Below the pieces are notes generated by a model. The model was not told where the DNA came from. It did not search any database and saw only the letters and a list, made by a program, of their open reading frames with translations. Of a stretch of DNA of 40,841 bases, positions 1-6,813 are shown in pieces. The stretch covers positions 66,497 to 107,337 of the forward strand of contig NZ_QQAV01000017.1 in NCBI RefSeq assembly GCF_003350475.1. Direction: 5' to 3'. A program made the translations under genes and the position numbers. Origin of the DNA: Pseudacidovorax intermedius. GTDB taxonomy: Bacteria; Pseudomonadota; Gammaproteobacteria; Burkholderiales; Burkholderiaceae_C. Within the stretch, counting starts at the first letter, position 1. Every line of letters begins with the position of its first letter.

Positions 1-443
1 ATGTCCGTCCAGGCGGGCGTCGAGCCGAGCTGCTCCGTGCCACGGACCATCTTGCGTTGCGTGCGCTCGCACTTGTAGCCCCAGTAGAAGGGGATCACCG
101 GCGACAAGACTCGCTCACGGGCCTCGTTGGTTGGTCCGTAACGGGTGGGCTTTCGCCCGTTGGCAGCGGCCTGGTCCGGAAGTAGCTTCGTCAGGTCGCT
201 GCGACCTAACCGCTGATTGAGCCCTCTCGCAAATTCGTTGGCCGCGTCGTCGTACCACTCGCCCTCCGAGTTGACGCCATGTACGAAGATGATGACCCCC
301 GGCATCGACAGAGGCATGCCCATGGTGTGGGTTCGTTTGGCATAAGCGTCATCGATTCCCGTGCCTTTGCACTTCACCCATTGGCACTGGCCAGGGTCTG
401 GAACGACAGGTGGCAGATTGCTCAGATCCGTGTTCGCGCTCAT
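1..443 (-). CDS. tle3: T6SS phospholipase effector, Tle3-like, N-terminal part (cut by left window edge)
   Basis: The reading frame starts at ATG 443 and is open to base 1, so only the first 147 residues are visible. The motif PGVIIFVHGVNSEGEWY (about residues 49-65) is the alpha/beta-hydrolase strand and His-Gly turn typical of the Tle3 family as I remember it. The Tle3 family act on phospholipids in the periplasm of target cells after T6SS delivery. The start overlaps the stop of the upstream immunity gene (ATGA), as in the second copy at 1712-1715. The protein is close to the stub at 1104-1715: both carry QCQWVKC/KCQWVKC, then KGTGIDDAYA, and later FYWGYKCERTQRKMVRGTEQ. This copy is probably the complete effector, because it is last in the series, but the active-site serine region and the end lie outside the window. 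The family call is from recognition, not a search. Confidence 0.72.
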   Translation of the reverse strand, partial: MSANTDLSNLPPVVPDPGQCQWVKCKGTGIDDAYAKRTHTMGMPLSMPGVIIFVHGVNSEGEWYDDAANEFARGLNQRLGRSDLTKLLPDQAAANGRKPTRYGPTNEARERVLSPVIPFYWGYKCERTQRKMVRGTEQLGSTPAWTD

Positions 444-1084
444 CGGGCACCTCCACTTGCCGGCGTCGCGCACTGAACTCGTGTGTCGACGGGCGCAACC
501 CGCGGGACGAACACGAATCCAGGCACGTAGCGCCAGTCATCGCTCTGAGGGCGGGCAAGGGTCAGGTCCAATGCATGGGTCAGCTTGGTGCCATCGAGGT
601 TGTACGCGGTGGCGCCACTTGCCATCAGGCCGTCATCGTAGGAGTACGCCCAGACGTACTTCCATGTGCGCCCACCGTCCGTCGAATAAGGCATCTTGTT
701 GCCTCCACACGCTCCTCCGCCCGACGAGCAGTTCGTGTTCCCGCCTCGCGTCACTGGCCCGATCAGGTACTCGTCGTTGGCCGCGTCGATGATCAGCTTG
801 CCCCGCGTCATCACGTTGTCCCATCCCACCACCTGGCTGCGGATGTTCTTCGCCGTGTCTACGAAATACAGCGTCCTTCCCGTGCAAAGGCCATTGGCCT
901 TCGGTGTGATTTCGAAGTAGCGGTGGTCATCGATCCGATAGGCGACCACCGGCGACTCCAACGGCTCGCCCCCCTGCGCCTGCGCAGGCGCCACACCGCG
1001 CAGACCGCACGCCCCCAACAGCAATGCCGATGTGGCAATGGCCGAGCGCCGCACGGCGCCCCATGTCAGCTTTCCCATGCTCAT
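440..1084 (-). CDS. tli3: Tli3-like immunity lipoprotein, copy A
   Basis: A 214-residue protein with a type II signal peptide: a positively charged start, a hydrophobic stretch, and the lipobox LLGAC with the lipidated Cys near residue 30. It should be anchored in a membrane facing the periplasm, where a lipase effector would act. The mature part has RIDDHRYFE, LYFVDTAK and a Cys-rich GGNTNCSSGGGACGG segment, and ends without any further hydrophobic helix. This pattern fits the Tli3 immunity family, which protects the producer from Tle3. The start follows a good ribosome site (AGGGAGAAC before ATG). Its stop overlaps the Tle3 start at 443, so the pair is probably translationally coupled. Its first 30 codons are almost identical in DNA to copy B (1712-2356), while the centre has diverged. 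Confidence 0.75.
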   Translation of the reverse strand: MSMGKLTWGAVRRSAIATSALLLGACGLRGVAPAQAQGGEPLESPVVAYRIDDHRYFEITPKANGLCTGRTLYFVDTAKNIRSQVVGWDNVMTRGKLIIDAANDEYLIGPVTRGGNTNCSSGGGACGGNKMPYSTDGGRTWKYVWAYSYDDGLMASGATAYNLDGTKLTHALDLTLARPQSDDWRYVPGFVFVPRVAPVDTRVQCATPASGGAR

Positions 1085-1103
1085 GTTCTCCCTGAAAAAA
1101 CTC

Positions 1104-1715
1104 CTATCGCGTCGCCGATGACGGCTGGCTTCTGCCGCCGCCTGGCCGCAGCTGCCTCGTCGTCTTCGCCGCGCGGCCGATGGGCAGCCAGAACGACGAC
1201 AGCGCCGCGCCCCCGTTCTGGAACGGCCCGCCTCCCCAGGCTCCGTCCGATCTCAGCGGGTTGCCATGCATGTCCGTCCAGGCGGGCGTCGAGCCGAGCT
1301 GCTCCGTGCCACGGACCATCTTGCGCTGCGTGCGCTCGCACTTGTAGCCCCAGTAGAAGGGGATGATGGGTGAGGCGATGCGCTTGCCGTCTCCCCCGCG
1401 CTGGAGATAGCGATGTGCGGTGACCTTGTCTTCATCGCCCTTCGTATCCTTCTGTAGCTGCCTGAGGTCGTCTCTGCCCAAGCGCATATTCAAGCCTTTG
1501 GCGAACTCTCCGGATGCGTCGTGATACCACTCGCCTTCCGAGTTGACCCCATGCACGAAGATGATGACCCCTGGCATCGACAGAGGAACACCCATGGTTT
1601 GAGTTCGTTCGGCATAGGCATCATCAATGCCCGTTCCTTTGCACTTCACCCACTGGCACTTGCCTGGATCAGGCGTGACACAAGGAAGGTGGCTGAGGTC
1701 TCTGTCTTGACTCAT
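1104..1715 (-). CDS. Truncated Tle3-like effector stub (N-terminal part only)
   Basis: A 203-residue frame from ATG 1715 to TAG 1104-1106. It matches the Tle3-like protein at 1-443 from its first residues (MSQDRDLSHLP against MSANTDLSNLP) through the FVHGVNSEGEWY motif and FYWGYKCERTQRK. It also contains AWGGGPFQNG, then runs into a low-complexity Arg/Gly/Ser tail and stops. Tle3 family members are several hundred residues long, so this is a 5' fragment that lacks the later catalytic parts and cannot be a working lipase. It starts by an ATGA overlap with the upstream immunity gene and ends 19 nt before the next one. The open frame shows no internal stop. Whether it is made as a peptide or merely connects two immunity genes cannot be told from sequence. 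Confidence 0.7.
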   Translation of the reverse strand: MSQDRDLSHLPCVTPDPGKCQWVKCKGTGIDDAYAERTQTMGVPLSMPGVIIFVHGVNSEGEWYHDASGEFAKGLNMRLGRDDLRQLQKDTKGDEDKVTAHRYLQRGGDGKRIASPIIPFYWGYKCERTQRKMVRGTEQLGSTPAWTDMHGNPLRSDGAWGGGPFQNGGAALSSFWLPIGRAAKTTRQLRPGGGRSQPSSATR

Positions 1716-2356
1716 TGGCCCTCCGGCTGACGAGGGGCAGTGCACAGAACCTTGGTATCTACCGGGGCAATTCGAGGTTGGACCGCGAAATCGCGGATCC
1801 ACTTCCAATCCGAACTGATTGGCCGTGCAATGGTGAGATCCAGGCCGTCGGTGACCACAGTCTGAATGCGATGCGACTGGTAGGCCATCGACCCACTGAC
1901 CATCAAGTCGAAGGTCGTTCCGGGCGACCACACCAACTGCCACGTCCTGCCCCCATCCGTCGAGTACGGCATCTTGTCGCTCCCACACGCCCCGCCCCCC
2001 GACGAGCAGTTCGTGTTCCCTCCCCGCGTCACCGGCCCGATCAGGTAGTCATCGTTGGCCGCGTCGATGATCAGTTTGGTTCGGTTCATCACCGGATCGA
2101 ACTTCACCACGCTCGATCGGATGCCCTTGGCCGTGTCAACAAAATAGATCATGTCGCCGTAGCAGTCATTGCGCGGCGTGACCTCGAAGTACCGATGGTC
2201 ATCGATCCGGTAGATGACCACCGGCGCAGGCTCCGGCTTGGCGCTCTGCGCCTGCGCAGGCGCCACACCGCGCAGACCGCACGCCCCCAACAGCAATGCC
2301 GATGTGGCAATGGCCGAGCGCCGCACGACGCCCCATGTCAGCTTTCCCATGCTCAT
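1712..2356 (-). CDS. tli3: Tli3-like immunity lipoprotein, copy B
   Basis: Exactly as long as copy A (214 residues), with the same signal peptide and lipobox LLGAC. The two copies are near-identical at DNA level over the first 30 codons and the ribosome site. They differ in the middle: copy B has RNDCYGDMIYFVDTAKGIRSSV where copy A has a different loop, and the C-terminal third also varies. RIDDHRYFE and NTNCSSGGGACG are kept in both. It lies 42 nt after the small lipoprotein gene at 2399-2704 and overlaps the Tle3 stub by ATGA. It is the first-transcribed immunity gene of this block. The role is inferred as immunity to Tle3 or a Tle3 variant. Because the effector now next to it is only a stub, it may protect against related effectors of other strains. 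Confidence 0.73.
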   Translation of the reverse strand: MSMGKLTWGVVRRSAIATSALLLGACGLRGVAPAQAQSAKPEPAPVVIYRIDDHRYFEVTPRNDCYGDMIYFVDTAKGIRSSVVKFDPVMNRTKLIIDAANDDYLIGPVTRGGNTNCSSGGGACGSDKMPYSTDGGRTWQLVWSPGTTFDLMVSGSMAYQSHRIQTVVTDGLDLTIARPISSDWKWIRDFAVQPRIAPVDTKVLCTAPRQPEGQ

Positions 2357-2398
2357 GTTCTCCCTGTGAATCTTTTTGGTCGCCGTTCAGGCCACGTA

Positions 2399-2704
2399 TC
2401 ACTTGCTCGGAGGCACCGAGCATCCGTTCGGCATTCGACAGACCATGACCTCCAGGTTCTCTGGGTTGAATTCCTCACCGCCCGGAAGACGAACGATGCC
2501 CTGCTGGTCGCTTTTATAGGTCGATGTGCTCCCGCTCGGCGTGCGAACGGCGAGCATCCGATTCGGAGAAGGAATGCGCAGCACGTTCTTCGTGTTCGCT
2601 TCCACACCCCCGGTGGGCCGAGGCACAGATGCCGGCGTGGTCGTGCTGCATCCCCAAAGTACGAAGGCCAAGATGGCCACGACGAGACGACTGATCCATC
2701 GCAT
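2399..2704 (-). CDS. Small lipoprotein of unknown function
   Basis: A 101-residue protein with a clear lipoprotein signal: MRWISRLVVAILAFVLWGC, with the lipid-bearing Cys at residue 19 followed by STTT. The mature part is short and hydrophilic, with RIPSPNRMLAVRTPSG, a basic/acidic middle and two Cys near the C-terminus (MVCRMPNGCS) that could form a disulfide. I do not recognise the family. Its start lies 1 nt after the stop of the preceding small ORF, and it precedes the Tli3 copies by 42 nt in the same direction, so it is part of the vgrG1-Tli3-Tle3 transcript. An immunity or accessory role for a periplasmic effector is possible but not shown. Confidence 0.6.
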   Translation of the reverse strand: MRWISRLVVAILAFVLWGCSTTTPASVPRPTGGVEANTKNVLRIPSPNRMLAVRTPSGSTSTYKSDQQGIVRLPGGEEFNPENLEVMVCRMPNGCSVPPSK

Positions 2705-2705
2705 G

Positions 2706-2855
2706 TCAGCCCCCCTTCCTGCACGGCTCCAACATCGTGAGACCGTCCATCAGCATGGTTTTGTACTGCTCATCGTTGAAGTTGAAGTCGACGCGTGGCA
2801 GCTTCGTCGCCAGATTGCTGCATTGGCTGCGGCTGGGAATGCCTTCGCTGCCCAT
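2706..2855 (-). CDS. Small ORF after VgrG1, possibly remnant of a disrupted gene
   Basis: From ATG 2855 this frame gives 49 residues (MGSEGIPSRSQCSNLATKLP at the start, ending MLEPCRKGG) and looks like real protein: two Cys, mixed composition, VDFNFNDEQYK in the middle. The only strong ribosome site nearby, AGGAGGAGAAAC, sits before a different ATG at 2881 in another frame. That frame gives a low-quality Ala/Ser-rich 43-residue peptide. The same frame as the good protein is open upstream through KHDISAVGRC but has no ATG there. So the true start is uncertain, and a one-base indel between 2881 and 2855 may have broken an originally longer gene. The stop lies 1 nt before the next lipoprotein start. 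Confidence 0.4.
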   Translation of the reverse strand: MGSEGIPSRSQCSNLATKLPRVDFNFNDEQYKTMLMDGLTMLEPCRKGG

Positions 2856-2922
2856 GCAGCGACCGACGGCCGAGATGTCATGTTTCTCCTCCTTGAGTTG
2901 GCTATGGGTGGGATAAAGGGAT

Positions 2923-5592
2923 TCAACCGACGTTGAACGGCTTGTCCAGCCTGGACAGGGCGTCGCCATCCGACTGCGCCGACGTCTTCTGCCCGCCCGC
3001 CTTGGCGATGGTGTAGGCCCTGTTCTCCAGGCCATCGGCCTTGTTGCCCATCCGGTGCAGCTTGAGCTGCTGCGCCTGATCGGTGCGCAGGAACGCAGGA
3101 AAGTCGACCTTCATCGTGCTGGCGCCGCTCAGTCGGTAGTTGGCGGTCTGCACCAGGTATTCGCCGCTCATGCCCCAGGTGACCTTGCCGCCGCGCATGC
3201 GCAGATAGGTGCCGTCGTCCAGCATCAGCGTGATGCCCTTGCGGGCGCGGATGACGATGTCGTCCTCGGTGGACTGCAGCGTGATGGACTTCTGCGCGGT
3301 GATCTCGGCGCTGTTGTGCTGGGCTTGGTGGATCAGCCGGCCTTCGCTGGCGATGACGCGGATGTCACCAGTGCGCGCGAACTGGCCGATGTCCTTGCCG
3401 GCCGTGTGCAGGATGGACGCGTCGGCATAGTGCTGCTGGTTCTGGCCGGCCACGGTGTCGATGTTCACGCCGGCGTACTGGGTGAAGTCCCGCGGCGTCA
3501 CGGCGGCGATGCCGGCGGCGCCGCTCAAGGCAAGCACCGGCTGCCCGCCCGGGGCCTTGCCGCGTGCGTAGGCTTCGTCATTGGCGCCGTGGCCCAGCGC
3601 ATCGGCCGCCTCGCAAAGCGACTGCTGCGCCCCGGTGTCGCGTTTGCCGGCGTCGCAGGTGTCCGCCGCCTTGCCCAGATCCCTGGCGACGGCGAGCGCC
3701 TGTTCGAGGCAGGCCACGAGTTCGGTGCGGCTGAGCATGCCGCCCACCGCCTCCGAGCGTCCGTCCGTCGTGATGAGCAGACCTTTGCCTGCCCGCATCG
3801 CCCCCCAGCCTTCGCTCGCCAGTTCGAAGCCTTCGCCACGCGGGTCCTTGCGGCCCTGGTTGTCTTCGATGCGGGTGATGTGCCCCACGCTCAGGCTGGA
3901 ATGCAGGTGGTCGCTCTTGAGCTGTGCCTGGATGCGCCCCCCCGTGTCATCGAAGGCCAGATGATTGCTGCGCCCGCTGGCGCTGTTGCCGCCATTGGGC
4001 GTGAGCTCGCGGCTGCGGAAGCCGCTCAGGGCGCTCTGGCCGGGCAAGGACCATGGCGGCAGGTTCATCTGGTTGAAGACGCGGCCGGTACAGATGGGCA
4101 GATCCGGGTCGCCGCCCACGAAGTCGACGACCACCTCCTGCCCGATGCGCGGCACGTGCATGCCACCGAGTTGGTTTCCAGCCCAGTCGCTGGAGACACG
4201 TACCCAGCAGCCGCTGTTCTGGTTCTTGTGCCCAAGCCGGTCCCATGGAAACTGCACCTTGATGCGGCCCAGCTCGTCGGTCCACAGGTTCTGACCCTCT
4301 GGGCCGACGACCAGCGCGGTCTGTGGGCCATGCGTGTGGGGCTTGGCACGGGTGTGTTCGGGCCGCAGCGGCTCCTTCATGGGATGGACGGTGAAGTCCA
4401 CCGTCACGCGCCATTGCTGGCGCCGCTCCTGGCCGGCTTCCACACGCTGGCTGTCGCGGCCCACGTCCTCGATCAGGAAGGTGGTGTCCAGCACGAGGTA
4501 TTCCATGTTGGCCGAGCTGCGGGGATGTTTGTGCAGCCGGAAGGTGCAGCCCGGCACCATGCCACGCAGATGGCCCCGCGCCTGGGCGCGGACGGCATGG
4601 GTACGCAGGGCCTCCATGCGCAACAAGGCCAGCTGGTCGCCCTCGTCCGCGGGGTCGTTGGCACCCGTCGAGCCGGCCCTGGGCTGGGCATAGTGGGCAC
4701 CGCCGGCGCTGGCATGCCACTGGTACACCTCGCCATCGGCCTGCCCGGTGGGACGCGGGTGCTTGCGGCTTCGGCTCAGGTCCGCACGGGGGCGCGTGTA
4801 GTCGTAATCGCGGGTGACGTAGCGGCCGCTGGCCAGCTGGTGCTGCGGCGCAAAGGCGTGGATGTATTCCGCGTCCACCTTCCAGCCCGGCGGGTGGTAG
4901 TGCACGTCCGCATAGGCGGCACTGGGCATGGCGCGGTGGGCGCCCATGTTGTCGATGAGCACCAGCCGGTGGCGGCCCTCGCTGTGCTCGAAGAAGTAAT
5001 TGATGCCCCACTCCTGACAGAGGCGCTCGAAGAACGCGAAGTCGCTCTCGTTGTACTGCGTCTGGTAGTCGCGCACGGGGTAGCGCTCGATCAGGCGCTT
5101 GTCGACGGCAAAGGCGTAGGCACCGAGCACGTCGTCCAGGATGTCGACGACGGTCTTGTTCTGGAAGATGCGGCAGTCGGTGCGCAGAGTGGCCAGGTGC
5201 AGCCAGGGCCGCAGGGTCAGGCGGTACTGCAGGTGCCGCCCCTCCTCGCCCCAGAGCTGCGCCGCCGTGATGAGCGCGTTGATCTGCCGGGTGCCGGCGC
5301 CGATGCGGTCCACGGCAGCGCCGACCGCGCCGGGCAGGAAGGTGCCGGCGCCATCCAGCGCGATCTCGCAGGCGATCTCCCGGCCGATGAGGCTGTCGAG
5401 GTCGATGTTGGCGCAGGCGTCGGCGCGGGCGCCGGGGACCAGGTCCTCAGGCGTGGCCAGCAGGAGTTCGTACTCGAAGAGGCTGTTGAGGCCCTCGCGG
5501 CCGGCCAGGCGCACCGGGTGCAGCAAGGGATTGCCGCCGAAGAGGGGAAGCGCAGGCGATTGCACGCGCAGGGTATGGGACGTCATGGACAC
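2923..5592 (-). CDS. vgrG: VgrG spike protein, copy 1 (TssI)
   Basis: An 889-residue trimeric spike protein that caps the Hcp tube and carries effectors. The N-terminal gp27-like part includes FFERLCQEWGINYFFEHSE near residue 190. The gp5 OB-fold core has ELGRIKVQFPWD, CWVRVSSDWAG and PRIGQEVVVDFVGGDPD (about residues 440-500). A DUF2345-type beta-helix needle follows. The last 60 or so residues, ending SRLDKPFNVG, differ completely from those of the second VgrG and probably set cargo choice. It lies 48 nt after tssG and leads into the Tli3/Tle3 block, so Tle3 is its likely cargo. No DUF4123 adaptor is next to it, unlike copy 2. Starts at 5592 (MSMTSHTL) or 5586 are both possible. Confidence 0.95.
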   Translation of the reverse strand: MSMTSHTLRVQSPALPLFGGNPLLHPVRLAGREGLNSLFEYELLLATPEDLVPGARADACANIDLDSLIGREIACEIALDGAGTFLPGAVGAAVDRIGAGTRQINALITAAQLWGEEGRHLQYRLTLRPWLHLATLRTDCRIFQNKTVVDILDDVLGAYAFAVDKRLIERYPVRDYQTQYNESDFAFFERLCQEWGINYFFEHSEGRHRLVLIDNMGAHRAMPSAAYADVHYHPPGWKVDAEYIHAFAPQHQLASGRYVTRDYDYTRPRADLSRSRKHPRPTGQADGEVYQWHASAGGAHYAQPRAGSTGANDPADEGDQLALLRMEALRTHAVRAQARGHLRGMVPGCTFRLHKHPRSSANMEYLVLDTTFLIEDVGRDSQRVEAGQERRQQWRVTVDFTVHPMKEPLRPEHTRAKPHTHGPQTALVVGPEGQNLWTDELGRIKVQFPWDRLGHKNQNSGCWVRVSSDWAGNQLGGMHVPRIGQEVVVDFVGGDPDLPICTGRVFNQMNLPPWSLPGQSALSGFRSRELTPNGGNSASGRSNHLAFDDTGGRIQAQLKSDHLHSSLSVGHITRIEDNQGRKDPRGEGFELASEGWGAMRAGKGLLITTDGRSEAVGGMLSRTELVACLEQALAVARDLGKAADTCDAGKRDTGAQQSLCEAADALGHGANDEAYARGKAPGGQPVLALSGAAGIAAVTPRDFTQYAGVNIDTVAGQNQQHYADASILHTAGKDIGQFARTGDIRVIASEGRLIHQAQHNSAEITAQKSITLQSTEDDIVIRARKGITLMLDDGTYLRMRGGKVTWGMSGEYLVQTANYRLSGASTMKVDFPAFLRTDQAQQLKLHRMGNKADGLENRAYTIAKAGGQKTSAQSDGDALSRLDKPFNVG

Positions 5593-5640
5593 GAGAACCT
5601 CCTTGTTGAACGTGTTTGGGCTGCGGCTGGCGTCTGCGCT

Positions 5641-6813
5641 CTACGCGGCATGCGCCGCGCCCGGGGCGGCGCCTGCAGCACCGCTGCGCGCCTGGATGTA
5701 CTGCTCCGGCTCGAACACCATGCCAACCGAATAGTCCGCCGGCACCGCAGGCGCACCGTCTGCGGTGACCTCTTGCCGATCCTCGTCAGCGCCGCCCAGC
5801 CAGGTGGACCAGCCCAGCCTTTCCTTGTCTTCGAGGCGGGCGGGCGGGGCGCTGTCCCTGCGCACCCGCAGTTCGACCTCCCACAGGAACTCGTAGCCGA
5901 TGAAGCCGCGCACCCACTCCACGAGCAAGGGCAGGTCCTTGCCCCAGGGCGTGAAGCGCAGGTACTGCGCCAGGCTCAAGGGCCCGAGCACGATGCGGAA
6001 CTTGTTCTGGCGATCGGGCACCACCTCGCCCGCGATCGCGCCGATGCCCATGAGGCTAGAGCTCCTCGCCTGGCCCAGGTGGCTCTGGTCTTCGTCGCCG
6101 ATGCGGATCCAGTGCATGACGAATTCATGGATCTGCACCGGCACGGCGAAGAAGTGCGCAAGGGTGTGGGCCAGACCGTCCGGATTGCGGGCCTCCCGGG
6201 CCAGGTGGCTTGCCGCCGACAGGCGCGCATGCGAGGGCAGCACGGAGTCGCGGATCTCCAGCGGATCGTGGCCGGTGAGGTGTGCGACGTAGCGGCTGAA
6301 GCGCTCGTCGTCGGCACGGTCCAGCCCCGCGGCGGCCTGGCTCTGTGCCCAGGCGCGATACAGGTGCGTCAGGTAGCGGTGATGGAACAGGTCCAGGAAG
6401 TTGGCCAGCGTGGGGTCGCCCTGGTTCTCGGTGCGGTCGCGCACGATCTCGGTGTAGTGCAGCGGCAGCGGGCCGTTGGGCCCGAGCAGCCCCAGGCCAT
6501 ACAGGCGGATCAAGGGCCAGGCGGCGCTGTTGCCCCGGCGCTGCGGCATCGTTCCGACAGAGGGGCCGGCCGCATCCGGCATCACGATCTCGGCGATCTC
6601 ACGCGGTGCGAATGTCAGCGCGGCCAGCTGGCCCAGCCGGAAGGGCTCCTGCTGCGGCCGCACCGCCTGGCCGATGGGTGGCAGATGGGCATGCGTGGCC
6701 GCGAACCGGCGCATCAGGGCAAGAAAGCCGAACTTCCAGGGCGTCCTGTGCAGGCGCTGCAACGTGCGATGCAGGTTCCTTGCGGGTTCCGATGGTGCCC
6801 GATCCGCGCTCAC
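5641..6813 (-). CDS. tssG: T6SS baseplate subunit TssG
   Basis: A TssG/ImpH protein of 390 residues from a GTG start at 6813 that overlaps the tssF stop (GTGA). A longer upstream frame exists but runs inside tssF, so it is not chosen. Recognisable parts are LHRTPWKFGFLALMRR, LYGLGLLGPNGPLPLHYTE, FLDLFHHRYLTHLYRAW and GPLSLAQYLRFTPWGKDLP. TssG joins TssE, TssF and TssK in the wedge of the baseplate that docks on the TssJLM complex. The C-terminus is an Ala/Gly-rich tail after FEPEQYIQ. The tssE-tssF-tssG order is the common one. Confidence 0.95.
   Translation of the reverse strand: MSADRAPSEPARNLHRTLQRLHRTPWKFGFLALMRRFAATHAHLPPIGQAVRPQQEPFRLGQLAALTFAPREIAEIVMPDAAGPSVGTMPQRRGNSAAWPLIRLYGLGLLGPNGPLPLHYTEIVRDRTENQGDPTLANFLDLFHHRYLTHLYRAWAQSQAAAGLDRADDERFSRYVAHLTGHDPLEIRDSVLPSHARLSAASHLAREARNPDGLAHTLAHFFAVPVQIHEFVMHWIRIGDEDQSHLGQARSSSLMGIGAIAGEVVPDRQNKFRIVLGPLSLAQYLRFTPWGKDLPLLVEWVRGFIGYEFLWEVELRVRRDSAPPARLEDKERLGWSTWLGGADEDRQEVTADGAPAVPADYSVGMVFEPEQYIQARSGAAGAAPGAAHAA

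Larger units (their letters stand above)
1..2356 (-). repeat. Tandem duplication of immunity gene plus effector 5' end, period 1272 bp
   Basis: Bases 1-1084 and 1270-2356 are two copies of the same block. The immunity starts (1084, 2356) and the effector starts (443, 1715) are both separated by exactly 1272 bases. Further left the offset becomes 1269 because of a 3-base indel in the effector part. Similarity is highest at the start of the immunity gene, in the Cys-rich segment and in the effector block around FYWGYKCERTQRK. It is lowest in the middle of the immunity gene. Confidence 0.85.
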
